DNA from: Lentisphaera marina
GTDB taxonomy: Bacteria; Verrucomicrobiota; Lentisphaeria; Lentisphaerales; Lentisphaeraceae
Reading direction: 5' to 3'
DNA length: 64,000 nucleotides
NCBI RefSeq assembly: GCF_028745505.1
Contig: NZ_JAQZZL010000001.1
Location: 992,001-1,056,000, forward strand
Under the pieces are notes generated by a model. That model worked only from the letters and a program-made list of their open reading frames with translations, had not been told where the DNA came from and searched no databases. Shown here one piece after another: positions 56,801 to 63,554 of the stretch. Position 1 is the first letter of the stretch; every line of letters starts with the position of its first letter. Both the position numbers and the translations under genes were made by a program.

Positions 56801-57215
56801 CGACGTCAGCTTCAGAAAAAAATGGGGTCAGCGGTTCGCCATTTTGAATAGGGAGGCGATTCTGTATTCCCATGACGCGGAAGCGCAGTTCATTATAAAG
56901 CGCCTTGTAGTCGGTGTCATCAACAAATTTGACATTGATATTGGAGCGATCGGCCTGAGAAGTTGACTTGATGTAGTCAAGGTTCTCCATACCTCGTAAG
57001 CTATCCTCAATTTCTTCTGTGACGAGCCGCTCGACTTCATCGGGGGTGGCACCAGGATACATGGTGGAGATTTGAACTTCACCAAAAGTGAAATTCGGAA
57101 ACTGTTCTACAGGCATGTTGGGTAAGGCTATGGTGGCACTAAAAATGATCATGCCAACAAAAATGATATTTAGGAGAACTCCTTGTTTAAGGAAAAATGA
57201 AATGAAGCCTTTCAT
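53826..57215 (-). CDS. RND-family efflux permease (AcrB/MexF-like)
   Basis: A 1129-residue inner-membrane RND pump with two sets of six helices and two large periplasmic loops. Helix 4 keeps the proton-relay aspartates in GIVVDDAIVVIENI. The second half has TGLVINDAIVLINFINQR, RPIMMTTFT and GLLPMAIG. The N-terminal FLKQGVLLNIIFVGMIIFSATIALPNMPVEQFP is a good family start. It is longer than typical AcrB because of an extended loop with a domain near residues 530-570 (EAPETHKEESLDD). Substrate unknown; TetR control suggests a small toxic compound. Intact, unlike the damaged cusA gene. Confidence 0.9.
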   Translation of the reverse strand: MKGFISFFLKQGVLLNIIFVGMIIFSATIALPNMPVEQFPNFTFGEVQISTMYPGATPDEVERLVTEEIEDSLRGMENLDYIKSTSQADRSNINVKFVDDTDYKALYNELRFRVMGIQNRLPIQNGEPLTPFFSEADVDEWLPVIQVNLISKDPKNPLPKRTLVLLAKDLRLRLEQIDQVKKVLLLGDDQEQYVIALDPHKLDAHRITLQDVADKMRLAGQAPPSGSITSPAGESLIRIDQRYRSSQDIYSVTVRQDGEGNQITVGDLAIDKESGIQKLQGNLINSINAADSTACKVLKLRSGNAFKIKDDVKISVEEFKKEYSQYSFDVVYTLDTTNKIKDGLGILSESLVLSIIFVMYLLFMFLAKRSKQLTTIGSILALVATIVSYASSSTLVQALAIGVLGCFVMYACRAAVLTISGIIFSFLGSLLIFYLTGQSINELTLLGFVLVSGIVVDDAIVVIENIQRHREMGKKIKIAVIDGTSEVFWPVLSATLTTMAAFLPLLLMTGAVGDFFSLVPIAVCTALTISIVECLILLPLHVIDLENLLGKDEAPETHKEESLDDFLHREGILGKISRFYHSCLSWCLNHPIISLFSSALLFIVAIFIIIMPAFGFKPLLKLVFFPDNTSIMQIYVRMPGGTPLEETDKVIRKISSKLINKGPNSILNTTSQSGMLVDLDYKPVMSNQYGFVMAELPPKADREFDDAARFIRDMRKELETEFEVDGIDLEVVAAKDGPPVGLPINVRVSGNNDKIIMQAVKDIMAYLEDESTKSLEGIIDLKHDRQLRSNILSFKIDREKLAGLKLSEVDVQRFIADSLDGAYIADFRRSDEDIPLKLRLAPSHLKDPVDLMNIPFINQADGKRVLFSDLGHFTSESVSSSLIRWDFQRIVTISGNLDEDTKIGALNVSSKLNKWWEENRTNYPGTIISFGGESESTGKSYRSLASAFLLAVILIYGILASQFRSYLQPLLIMSNIIFSFTGVIIVMALLGVGADLLPEGSIRPERSFLTVNGFMALVGLTGLVINDAIVLINFINQRLKDGLPLQEALLTAGHQRMRPIMMTTFTTIAGLLPMAIGIPDFSIAWSPFATAFIAGLTVSTSMTLLIIPVLFEILERFRQNKFFKRFHNT

Positions 57216-58276
57216 TACTTAGCCTTGATAAGGATGGTGTTTTCAGGGATGATACTTTTTTTGATGATGTAAAAACCTTTAATGCGACGTAGAGCTTGGA
57301 AAATGATTTTTTCACCTTTGCTATTGATGAGCCAAGTTTGCTCGAGACCTGTATGAACAAAGCTATTGGGGACCATGAGGGCAGGGGAAGGGTAGTCGAC
57401 CATTAGTTCGAGTTTAACTTCTAAACCACCCGCAGCATCGCTGAGTTCTTGGCTATCAATACGTAATTCCACATGCCTTTTTCGGCTGACAGGATCATAA
57501 TTTCTATCGCTACGATGAAGTTTACTTTTTAGCGTTTTCTCTTTGTACTTAAGTTGGATCTCATTAGCTTTTAAAACTTCATATTCTTCTTGACTGAGTC
57601 GAAAATTAACACTGAGCTGGCGTAAATCTACGACTTGGCAGATGATTTCGTTGGCATTAAGCCAAGCACCGACTTCACTGATCTGAGTGTTGAGGAGCCA
57701 ACCTTTTGGGCCGTAGATATAGTGACGAGATAATTTTTCTTTAACAAGTTCAGTGGCGACTTCAGCCTCAATGATCTTCTGTTTTTGTAGGGCAATATTT
57801 TGATTGACCTCAATGAGTTGGAGTTCCGCTTGGTCGAACTCATATAAAACGCGGTCAAAATTTGATTTGGCAATTTTTCCATCATCACTCAAGAGGCTAA
57901 TGCGATCCATTTCGAGTTTACGATATTTCACATTGCGCTTCTCAAGTAAGGCGCGGGCTTCTTGAGTTTTAAGGGTTTGCTTTTGGCTTTTAAGTGCGGC
58001 TTGTGTGGCTTTAAGCTCTAGTTCAATTAAACTGGTATCTTGTTTGGCAATCAAGATACGATCTTTTGGTCCATCTAAAATTTGACCTTCTTGGGCTTCA
58101 TAAGAAATTAATCGCGAGGGATATTCGGCTTTGACGTCGAGGGATTTACAGGGTTCCGTAAAACCCGTTATGACTCTGGTGAGTTTTGCGGGATGTTTGT
58201 GCGCATCCCAAGTGTCTTCTGTTGCATAGCTAGAGAAAGCTAATAGGATGATAAAACTGATAGATAAATATTTCAT
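57215..58276 (-). CDS. RND periplasmic adaptor (membrane-fusion) protein
   Basis: About 353 residues from ATG 58276, with signal peptide MKYLSISFIILLAFSSYA; the longer upstream frame (to 58378) lies over the TetR gene and is not a real start. It has a biotinyl-lipoyl half-motif, a long helical hairpin with coiled coil (TQAALKSQKQTLKTQEARALLEKRN) and a beta-barrel end. The start overlaps the TetR stop by 4 bp; the stop shares one base with the permease start. Bridges the permease to TolC. Confidence 0.85.
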   Translation of the reverse strand: MKYLSISFIILLAFSSYATEDTWDAHKHPAKLTRVITGFTEPCKSLDVKAEYPSRLISYEAQEGQILDGPKDRILIAKQDTSLIELELKATQAALKSQKQTLKTQEARALLEKRNVKYRKLEMDRISLLSDDGKIAKSNFDRVLYEFDQAELQLIEVNQNIALQKQKIIEAEVATELVKEKLSRHYIYGPKGWLLNTQISEVGAWLNANEIICQVVDLRQLSVNFRLSQEEYEVLKANEIQLKYKEKTLKSKLHRSDRNYDPVSRKRHVELRIDSQELSDAAGGLEVKLELMVDYPSPALMVPNSFVHTGLEQTWLINSKGEKIIFQALRRIKGFYIIKKSIIPENTILIKAK

Positions 58277-58902
58277 TTGAGGAATTCCTCCATGCGATTG
58301 GGATCTTTGAGTATTAAACGTAAGTACATTTTTGCCATTCTTTGAGGTTGTGTACGCAATTGTTCTTCGTCGGCCCACTGCATTTGCCAGATAAGGCCAT
58401 CAATAGTCGCAACTATAAAACAGGCTAAATCTTCGGGGTGATCGATTTTGTTAAAATAGCCTTCATCAAGGCCTCGTTGGTAATCTGCCAGAGCCAAACT
58501 TTGCCAATGAGCGACTTTGATTTGGAATTCTTGGCGGACTATGGTTTTGATGTTTGGGTTAGTTGCAATTAAAAGAGAAAGCTCGTAAAAAAGGCGATTC
58601 TCTTCAACACCTTTTTTGAAAAATTCAGAAAGTACCGTGTGTATAGTGGTGTAAATGACTTTGACGGGATTATTACTCGAGTTCTCGAATGAGTCGACTA
58701 GGCTATCTATACTTGCTTCAACAGCTTGGCAGTTTTCAATGCAGCAATACATGAGGAGTTCTTCTTTTGAATTAAAGTACTCATAGATAGTGCCTTTGCC
58801 GACATTAGCATCTTTGGCAATTTTAGAGATTGTGCTATTGGCAAATCCCTTGTCTTTAAAATTTTGACTAGCTGAAGCTAGAATTGTCTCTCGTTTGTTC
58901 AT
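58273..58902 (-). CDS. TetR/AcrR-family repressor of the RND operon
   Basis: A 209-residue regulator. The N-terminal HTH runs over about residues 20-50 (NSTISKIAKDANVGKGTIYEYFNSKEELL), followed by a ligand-binding helical domain. It is the first gene of the operon TetR-adaptor-permease-TolC-cytochrome, all touching or overlapping (the permease and TolC genes are 8 bp apart). A palindromic operator lies just before its start, so autorepression is likely. Confidence 0.9.
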   Translation of the reverse strand: MNKRETILASASQNFKDKGFANSTISKIAKDANVGKGTIYEYFNSKEELLMYCCIENCQAVEASIDSLVDSFENSSNNPVKVIYTTIHTVLSEFFKKGVEENRLFYELSLLIATNPNIKTIVRQEFQIKVAHWQSLALADYQRGLDEGYFNKIDHPEDLACFIVATIDGLIWQMQWADEEQLRTQPQRMAKMYLRLILKDPNRMEEFLK

Positions 58903-58917
58903 TCAAGCCCTCTATCG

Positions 58918-58935
58918 ACTGACTGGTCGGTCAGT
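58918..58935. promoter_or_regulatory. Candidate TetR operator
   Basis: ACTGAC and GTCAGT half-sites face each other over 18 bp, 15 bases before the TetR ATG. Position and symmetry fit autoregulation by the encoded repressor. Confidence 0.6.
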
Positions 58936-59047
58936 TTTTTTGTAGAACTATATCTCATAAATATAAAAAACAAAATATACAGAGGAAATAAAAGCTTTTT
59001 GATCTGTGTATTAAGATTATAATTTAGACTCTTTAGGAGTTGTTATT

Positions 59048-59494
59048 TTAAAAAGCTGTCCAGGTTTTGTAATTCCCTTTGCTTCCAATTTTAATCATTT
59101 TTTGGCGTTCTAAATTTTTTAAAGCCTTGATGATTTGGGACTCACCGTGCTTTCTGAATTTCGATAGGACTTTTTCTTGGACTTTACTACTCTCGCAGAA
59201 CGCGAGTATTTCCTGTGCCAAAAGATCTAAAAATTGAGGAATAGGTGCTTGAGGATAGATAATGGTATAGCCTGGGTTACCATCGATGTCTTCTCCAAAA
59301 GTGAATTTGAGTTTATCAGAGTTTTCACTTAGCGTTCTCCTGATGCGTCGCATGATTTTACCGCCTTCGCCAGATGATCCATAGCCATGAATAACTTTGA
59401 ACGCCTCTCGTTTAGTTTGATATTGCTTATACTCAGTTAAGAAAACTTTTATAGCTTCATCAGCACTGAGTTCATGTAAGTCAACTTTTTTCAT
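59048..59494 (-). CDS. Small MutS-related (Smr) domain protein with C-terminal helical domain
   Basis: A 148-residue protein starting with the Smr core: VDLHELSADEAIKVF and the HGYGSSGEGGKIMRRIRR loop (HGxG). Smr domains bind nucleic acid and often cut RNA; here the domain stands alone instead of attached to MutS2. The second half is a basic helical region resembling a winged helix (ESQIIKALKNLERQKMIKIGSKGNY). It is downstream of, but separated by a terminator from, the twin membrane genes. Confidence 0.75.
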   Translation of the reverse strand: MKKVDLHELSADEAIKVFLTEYKQYQTKREAFKVIHGYGSSGEGGKIMRRIRRTLSENSDKLKFTFGEDIDGNPGYTIIYPQAPIPQFLDLLAQEILAFCESSKVQEKVLSKFRKHGESQIIKALKNLERQKMIKIGSKGNYKTWTAF

Positions 59495-59538
59495 ATTCAG
59501 GGAGGTTTATTCTTATTGGCTAATCTTTTATGGGATCA

Positions 59539-59574
59539 ATAAAAAACGCCAATTGAATATATTCAATTGGCGTT
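59539..59574 (-). terminator. Rho-independent terminator of the twin membrane-protein genes
   Basis: A perfect 14-bp palindromic stem (59545-59558 with 59561-59574) followed on the minus strand by six T (59539-59544). Confidence 0.9.
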
Positions 59575-59595
59575 GGAATGAAAAGTAACTAGACT

Positions 59596-60318
59596 TTATT
59601 CAACAATGGGTTGATTGGCTTTATCGAGAAGATCTAGAGTTTTACCTTTGAGCTCTTCTCTGTAGGCTTCGTCACTTGCAAGTACCCAGGCATAGGCAAG
59701 AACTTTTTTCTGCGTGTACTCTTCTTGAGTTAGCTCTTTTTTGTATTGCAGTTTAGAGAGCATACTATCGAGAGCATCAATTTTCAGATGTTTGTCGATG
59801 AGATCATCAAGGTGAAGCTTTATCCCTTCACTAAGGTCAGCTACCAATACGTCGTGGTTGCTTTTGTCACTCACAATAGATTTGTTGTTGTCGAGTTCTT
59901 TTCTGACATCCCGGAACATTTTTGCAACGTCAGTGCTAATTACTTCATTGATGCTGTCAGTTGCCATTCCAAAGTTTTTGTCTGCAAGAGCAATGATCCC
60001 TTCTTTAAGTTCGGGTATTTTCTTATCGAGTTGATCAAAAGCATTGGCCATTTCTCTGTTGGCTAAATCTTCAACACCCTGAATAATGTGATCGTTACTA
60101 GGGATTTTTTCTTCAATAATATCCATCACCATAGTGGAAATCACCTCTGGTTGAGTGATAGCCTGTAATTTAGATGGTACATAGAAGGCGTAAATTCCCA
60201 CGATGACTATCAGGATAGAATAAACGATCTTGGTGATGTTCTGTGACTTTTCAGCAGAAACTTCGAGGGCTTCAACTTTTGCAGCAATGACTTCGAGTTG
60301 TTTTTGTATGTCGCTCAT
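59596..60318 (-). CDS. Membrane-anchored coiled-coil protein B
   Basis: A 240-residue protein: a short N-terminal coiled coil (IQKQLEVIAAKVEALE), one transmembrane helix at about residues 30-48 and a long mainly helical region afterwards. It ends with LDLLDKANQPIVE. Paralogue-like in layout to the gene just upstream (12-bp gap), with low sequence similarity. No family recognised. Probably forms a complex with its partner. The pair ends at the terminator at 59545. Confidence 0.6.
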   Translation of the reverse strand: MSDIQKQLEVIAAKVEALEVSAEKSQNITKIVYSILIVIVGIYAFYVPSKLQAITQPEVISTMVMDIIEEKIPSNDHIIQGVEDLANREMANAFDQLDKKIPELKEGIIALADKNFGMATDSINEVISTDVAKMFRDVRKELDNNKSIVSDKSNHDVLVADLSEGIKLHLDDLIDKHLKIDALDSMLSKLQYKKELTQEEYTQKKVLAYAWVLASDEAYREELKGKTLDLLDKANQPIVE

Positions 60319-60330
60319 AATTAGTTTCTC

Positions 60331-61056
60331 CTATTGTACTGCTGGTTCAACAGCATCTTCTGGAACGATTTGGTATTTTAAAAGGTCGAGTAGTGCTGCG
60401 ACAAGCTTTCTTTCTGCGAGGCCGGGATCGATTTTTTCAATATTGACGACATCGACGCTAATGGATGTGAGTCGATCAGCAATAGCATCGAACTCAGGTT
60501 CAAGCCTAATGATGGTTTCAGCAGAACTGTCCATAACATTTTTAGTGATTCTTACAGCAATACTTTCAATGTTTTCTTCGAGTTCTTTGATTTCAGCCTC
60601 TGAGTAAGTTTCCCCAATATTATCAAAGGCAACGTTTAGGGCGTTTTCGAGGAGTTTGTGGATTCTTTCTTCGGTGACTTTACGTAGATCAGTTTCAAGA
60701 GATTTTATATGTTTTTCAAATTTCTCGGAGTTTTTAGCATATTCAGCTTTTACACTGGCACTCAAGCTTGGGAGTAGTTCTTTTTGAGCTTTAGCTTTAA
60801 GTGAGGTCAGTCGTTGTTTTAAGAGGTCTTCGGCATCATTCTGCAGAGTTTTGACAATGGCTTCTTGGTTATTTTTAAGTTCATTCGCAATGTTATTTAG
60901 GCGCATGAATAAGAGGGCGATTAATGCGAGTATGACAACTAAAGCGATGTTTCTAAAAGAGGCTTGGCTCTTTTTGACTTGCTCGATTTTGTCGATTCGC
61001 TTCTCGATGTTTTTGATAATTTCTAGGTCTTTACTACCATCTTGTGTATCACTCAT
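60331..61056 (-). CDS. Membrane-anchored coiled-coil protein A
   Basis: A 241-residue protein with a charged N-terminal coiled coil, one helix at about residues 33-52 (FRNIALVVILALIALLFMRL) and a long alpha-helical coiled-coil rest. It ends with LLKYQIVPEDAVEPAVQ, near the ending style of protein B. Divergent from the PolB-like gene. Function unknown; prohibitin- or flotillin-like scaffolding could be imagined, but no motif supports it. Confidence 0.6.
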   Translation of the reverse strand: MSDTQDGSKDLEIIKNIEKRIDKIEQVKKSQASFRNIALVVILALIALLFMRLNNIANELKNNQEAIVKTLQNDAEDLLKQRLTSLKAKAQKELLPSLSASVKAEYAKNSEKFEKHIKSLETDLRKVTEERIHKLLENALNVAFDNIGETYSEAEIKELEENIESIAVRITKNVMDSSAETIIRLEPEFDAIADRLTSISVDVVNIEKIDPGLAERKLVAALLDLLKYQIVPEDAVEPAVQ

Positions 61057-61199
61057 ATTTTAGCACTCCTTAATCATATGTGTTTTGAGTATGTAAAGAA
61101 GTAAAAAACAAATTATTTAGCTTGTCAAGGTTTGCGTTGTAAGATGTGGGGAATGCATTCATATTAGTTGAGTTTTAATTTATAACTTGGGAAGAAAAA

Positions 61200-63482
61200 T
61201 TGAGTTACGCAGCAAGTGCTTTTTTATTAACAGGTGAGACAACAGATTTTTCTGGGGGTCGTATAGCTTTTCGTTTTTTTGGTAGATCTCCAGAATTGGG
61301 ACCAATAGAAATTTTTATCACAGATGTTCCGGGAGTTATTTTTGGCTCTGATATTGAAGATTCAGAGGCCTTGCCAGAGTTTGATCTTAAAGCGACGAAT
61401 TTAAAGAAACTCAATGGTGAATCATTAAATAATTACTCTTTTAAGAGTCGAAATGCTCAGCACGGTTTGATTAATACATTTAAAGAGAATGCACAGGAAG
61501 TGTTTGAGAGTGATATAAAGCATCATGAGCGTTTTTTAATGGAGCTTGGTATACGTGGAGGTTTATGGATTGAGGGCGATGCAAAAGTAAAAGATGGTCG
61601 CACAGTTTTTAGAAACCCCAGATTGAAGCCTTATGAAGTTAAAACGGAATTTCGGAAAGCTTCAATAGATATTGAGAATGGGGTCAACATTGATAGCTTG
61701 TTTTCGATTGCAGTACATGTCACAGGCTGTGGTCCCGAGCGCAAAAAAGTGTTTATGCTGGATGATCATAGTCATGAAATGAATGATTTCACGACTTGTT
61801 ATACGACTGAGGCGGACTTGTTGAATGCCTTCATGGATTATATCGCCGCAGAAGATCCAGATATAATTATTGGTTGGAATGTAATTGGTTATGACTTGGC
61901 TCAGTTGCAAAGATATTGTGAACGCAATTACCTGGATTTTAAGCTGGATCGCTTAGGTAAAGAACCGGATATTTTCTCTCCCATGATGGGTGTGAGCTTC
62001 GCTTTCATGTCGGGGCGTGTGGTAATTGAAGGCATGTCAGCCATAAGAGACATGGGCTATAGCTTTAAAAACAATCGACTCGAGACAGTTGCAGTTGAGC
62101 TCTTAGGTGAAGGAAAACTCATTCATGATGAAGATGACAAATTAGCTGAGATTGAACGTCAGTTCCTCGAAGAAAAAGAAAATTTGGCTAAATATAACTT
62201 GCAGGACGTGGAGTTAGTTACACGTTTATTTGATAAAATAGCTGTGGTAGAATTTATGGCGGCAAGAAGCTGTTTGTCAGGTGTCATGTTCAGTCAGCTA
62301 GAGATTAACAATGCAATTTTAGAAAATTTATGTATCCCCAGTATCCATCGAGGCGGCTATGTTGCGCTTGGCAATGGGGAGAAAAAGACATCGCGAAATG
62401 ATGCTTATCGTTTCTTGGGCTCCGAGCCTGGTGTGCATGATAATGTTGTGCAATTGCGAACTCCGCAAATCACCGCATGGGTAGCAAGCTTATTCGAAAT
62501 CGACCCCTATTCATTGAGCCAAGCAGAAGATGGCAGGGAATTACCTTGGGGGACTAAGCGCAATAAAGGGCAAGCTTTTTTAGTAGAAGAATTTGGCAAC
62601 TTACTCAGCTATAGAAATAAATTAAAATCGCGAGATTGGCAATATCGTGCAGTAAATCATACGCTTAAGCAATGTATGGAAGAGAGTTTGAAGTCAGCTA
62701 ATCGCTTTTTTACTCCTTCTTATAAAGGTGCAATTATGCAAGCTTGTGCTTGGTTGACAGAAGAAATTAACCAAGGTTTACTTGCGATCTCCGCAAAATT
62801 AGTAGCTTGGAACGATACCAACTTATATGTGAGTTTGGAGGAGGGAGCTTCTGTTGATGTGGCAGATCACTTAAATAATTGTCTTAAAAATGCCTGTACA
62901 GATTTAGCCTTGGAGGCAGAGTTTCCTTTCTGTGAACAAGTAGATTCATTTGAACGCATCTTATTTATAAAAAGGAATAACGATAATTTCTTGCGTTACG
63001 TCTACATAGGTGAGAATGATGAGCCAAAGATTTCAGGTCTCTACAATACAGGGCCCCGTTGGACGCAGTTGGCGCATTACTTTCAAGAAGAGTTGCTCAA
63101 GCAGATCCTTAAGAGCGAAGATTGGCAGGCATGGATACGCGAGTTTACAGAAGGAGTTCGCGAAGGGGATCACCGAGATAAGATATCGTATTTCCGAAAA
63201 GTTAAACAATCGGATTTGATTGAGAAAAAAGATCAAGCACAAGTGATTGCCTTGCAGAAATTCTTAGACCACTTTAAACCGAGTGCTCCGGTAAACGTTA
63301 TTTCATATGTCATGACTTTAGATGATGGGCCAGTTCCAAGTGCTTTGAATCCACGAACGCCAGATATTGAGCATTACATCGAATCCCAGATTGCGAGAGT
63401 CGCAAACCCTTATTTAGCGCTAGTGGATAAAACTTTTGAGGAGTTGTTTCACGCTGAGCAATTAAGTCTCTTCGAATTTTAG
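61200..63482 (+). CDS. B-family DNA polymerase homologue (PolII-like) with degenerate polymerase domain
   Basis: A 760-residue protein colinear with E. coli DNA polymerase II. The N-terminal domain and the 3'-5' exonuclease domain look intact: Exo I SIDIENG with Asp157/Glu159, Exo II GWNVIGYD with Asp232 and Exo III YNLQDVELV with Asp336. The polymerase domain does not. Motif A (DYKSLYPSII in PolII) is LRTPQITAWV with the catalytic Asp replaced by Arg420. Motif B (KxxxNAFYG) is KQCMEESLK, and motif C (YGDTDS) is WNDTNL. The C-terminal thumb region and the final QLSLFEF still match PolII. It should be an exonuclease or DNA-binding protein, not a polymerase. TTG start with a GGGA site. Three exact palindrome copies lie within. 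Confidence 0.85.
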   Translation: MSYAASAFLLTGETTDFSGGRIAFRFFGRSPELGPIEIFITDVPGVIFGSDIEDSEALPEFDLKATNLKKLNGESLNNYSFKSRNAQHGLINTFKENAQEVFESDIKHHERFLMELGIRGGLWIEGDAKVKDGRTVFRNPRLKPYEVKTEFRKASIDIENGVNIDSLFSIAVHVTGCGPERKKVFMLDDHSHEMNDFTTCYTTEADLLNAFMDYIAAEDPDIIIGWNVIGYDLAQLQRYCERNYLDFKLDRLGKEPDIFSPMMGVSFAFMSGRVVIEGMSAIRDMGYSFKNNRLETVAVELLGEGKLIHDEDDKLAEIERQFLEEKENLAKYNLQDVELVTRLFDKIAVVEFMAARSCLSGVMFSQLEINNAILENLCIPSIHRGGYVALGNGEKKTSRNDAYRFLGSEPGVHDNVVQLRTPQITAWVASLFEIDPYSLSQAEDGRELPWGTKRNKGQAFLVEEFGNLLSYRNKLKSRDWQYRAVNHTLKQCMEESLKSANRFFTPSYKGAIMQACAWLTEEINQGLLAISAKLVAWNDTNLYVSLEEGASVDVADHLNNCLKNACTDLALEAEFPFCEQVDSFERILFIKRNNDNFLRYVYIGENDEPKISGLYNTGPRWTQLAHYFQEELLKQILKSEDWQAWIREFTEGVREGDHRDKISYFRKVKQSDLIEKKDQAQVIALQKFLDHFKPSAPVNVISYVMTLDDGPVPSALNPRTPDIEHYIESQIARVANPYLALVDKTFEELFHAEQLSLFEF
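62454..62468. repeat. TTGCG-N5-CGCAA palindrome, exact, spacer AACTC
   Basis: Inside the PolB-like gene, over codons L-R-T-P-Q, exactly where polymerase motif A has lost its aspartate. Confidence 0.85.
62782..62796. repeat. TTGCG-N5-CGCAA palindrome, exact, spacer ATCTC
   Basis: Inside the PolB-like gene, over codons L-A-I-S-A-K, 4 codons before the degenerate motif C. Confidence 0.85.
63391..63405. repeat. TTGCG-N5-CGCAA palindrome, exact, spacer AGAGT
   Basis: Inside the PolB-like gene near its 3' end, over codons I-A-R-V-A-N. Confidence 0.85.
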
Positions 63483-63554
63483 TAGAAAGAGTTGTTTTTA
63501 TCTAAGGTTCACACAAATTACAAAAAGTTAATTCTAAATTAGAAAGGAAATACA

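Noticed and set aside
58277..58378. Longer start for the RND adaptor
   Set aside because: The extra 34 residues lie over the TetR coding region and precede a clear signal peptide at 58276.
59190..59206. CTCGC-AGAAC-GCGAG palindrome in the Smr gene as another copy of the dispersed motif
   Set aside because: The half-sites differ from TTGCG/CGCAA at several positions.
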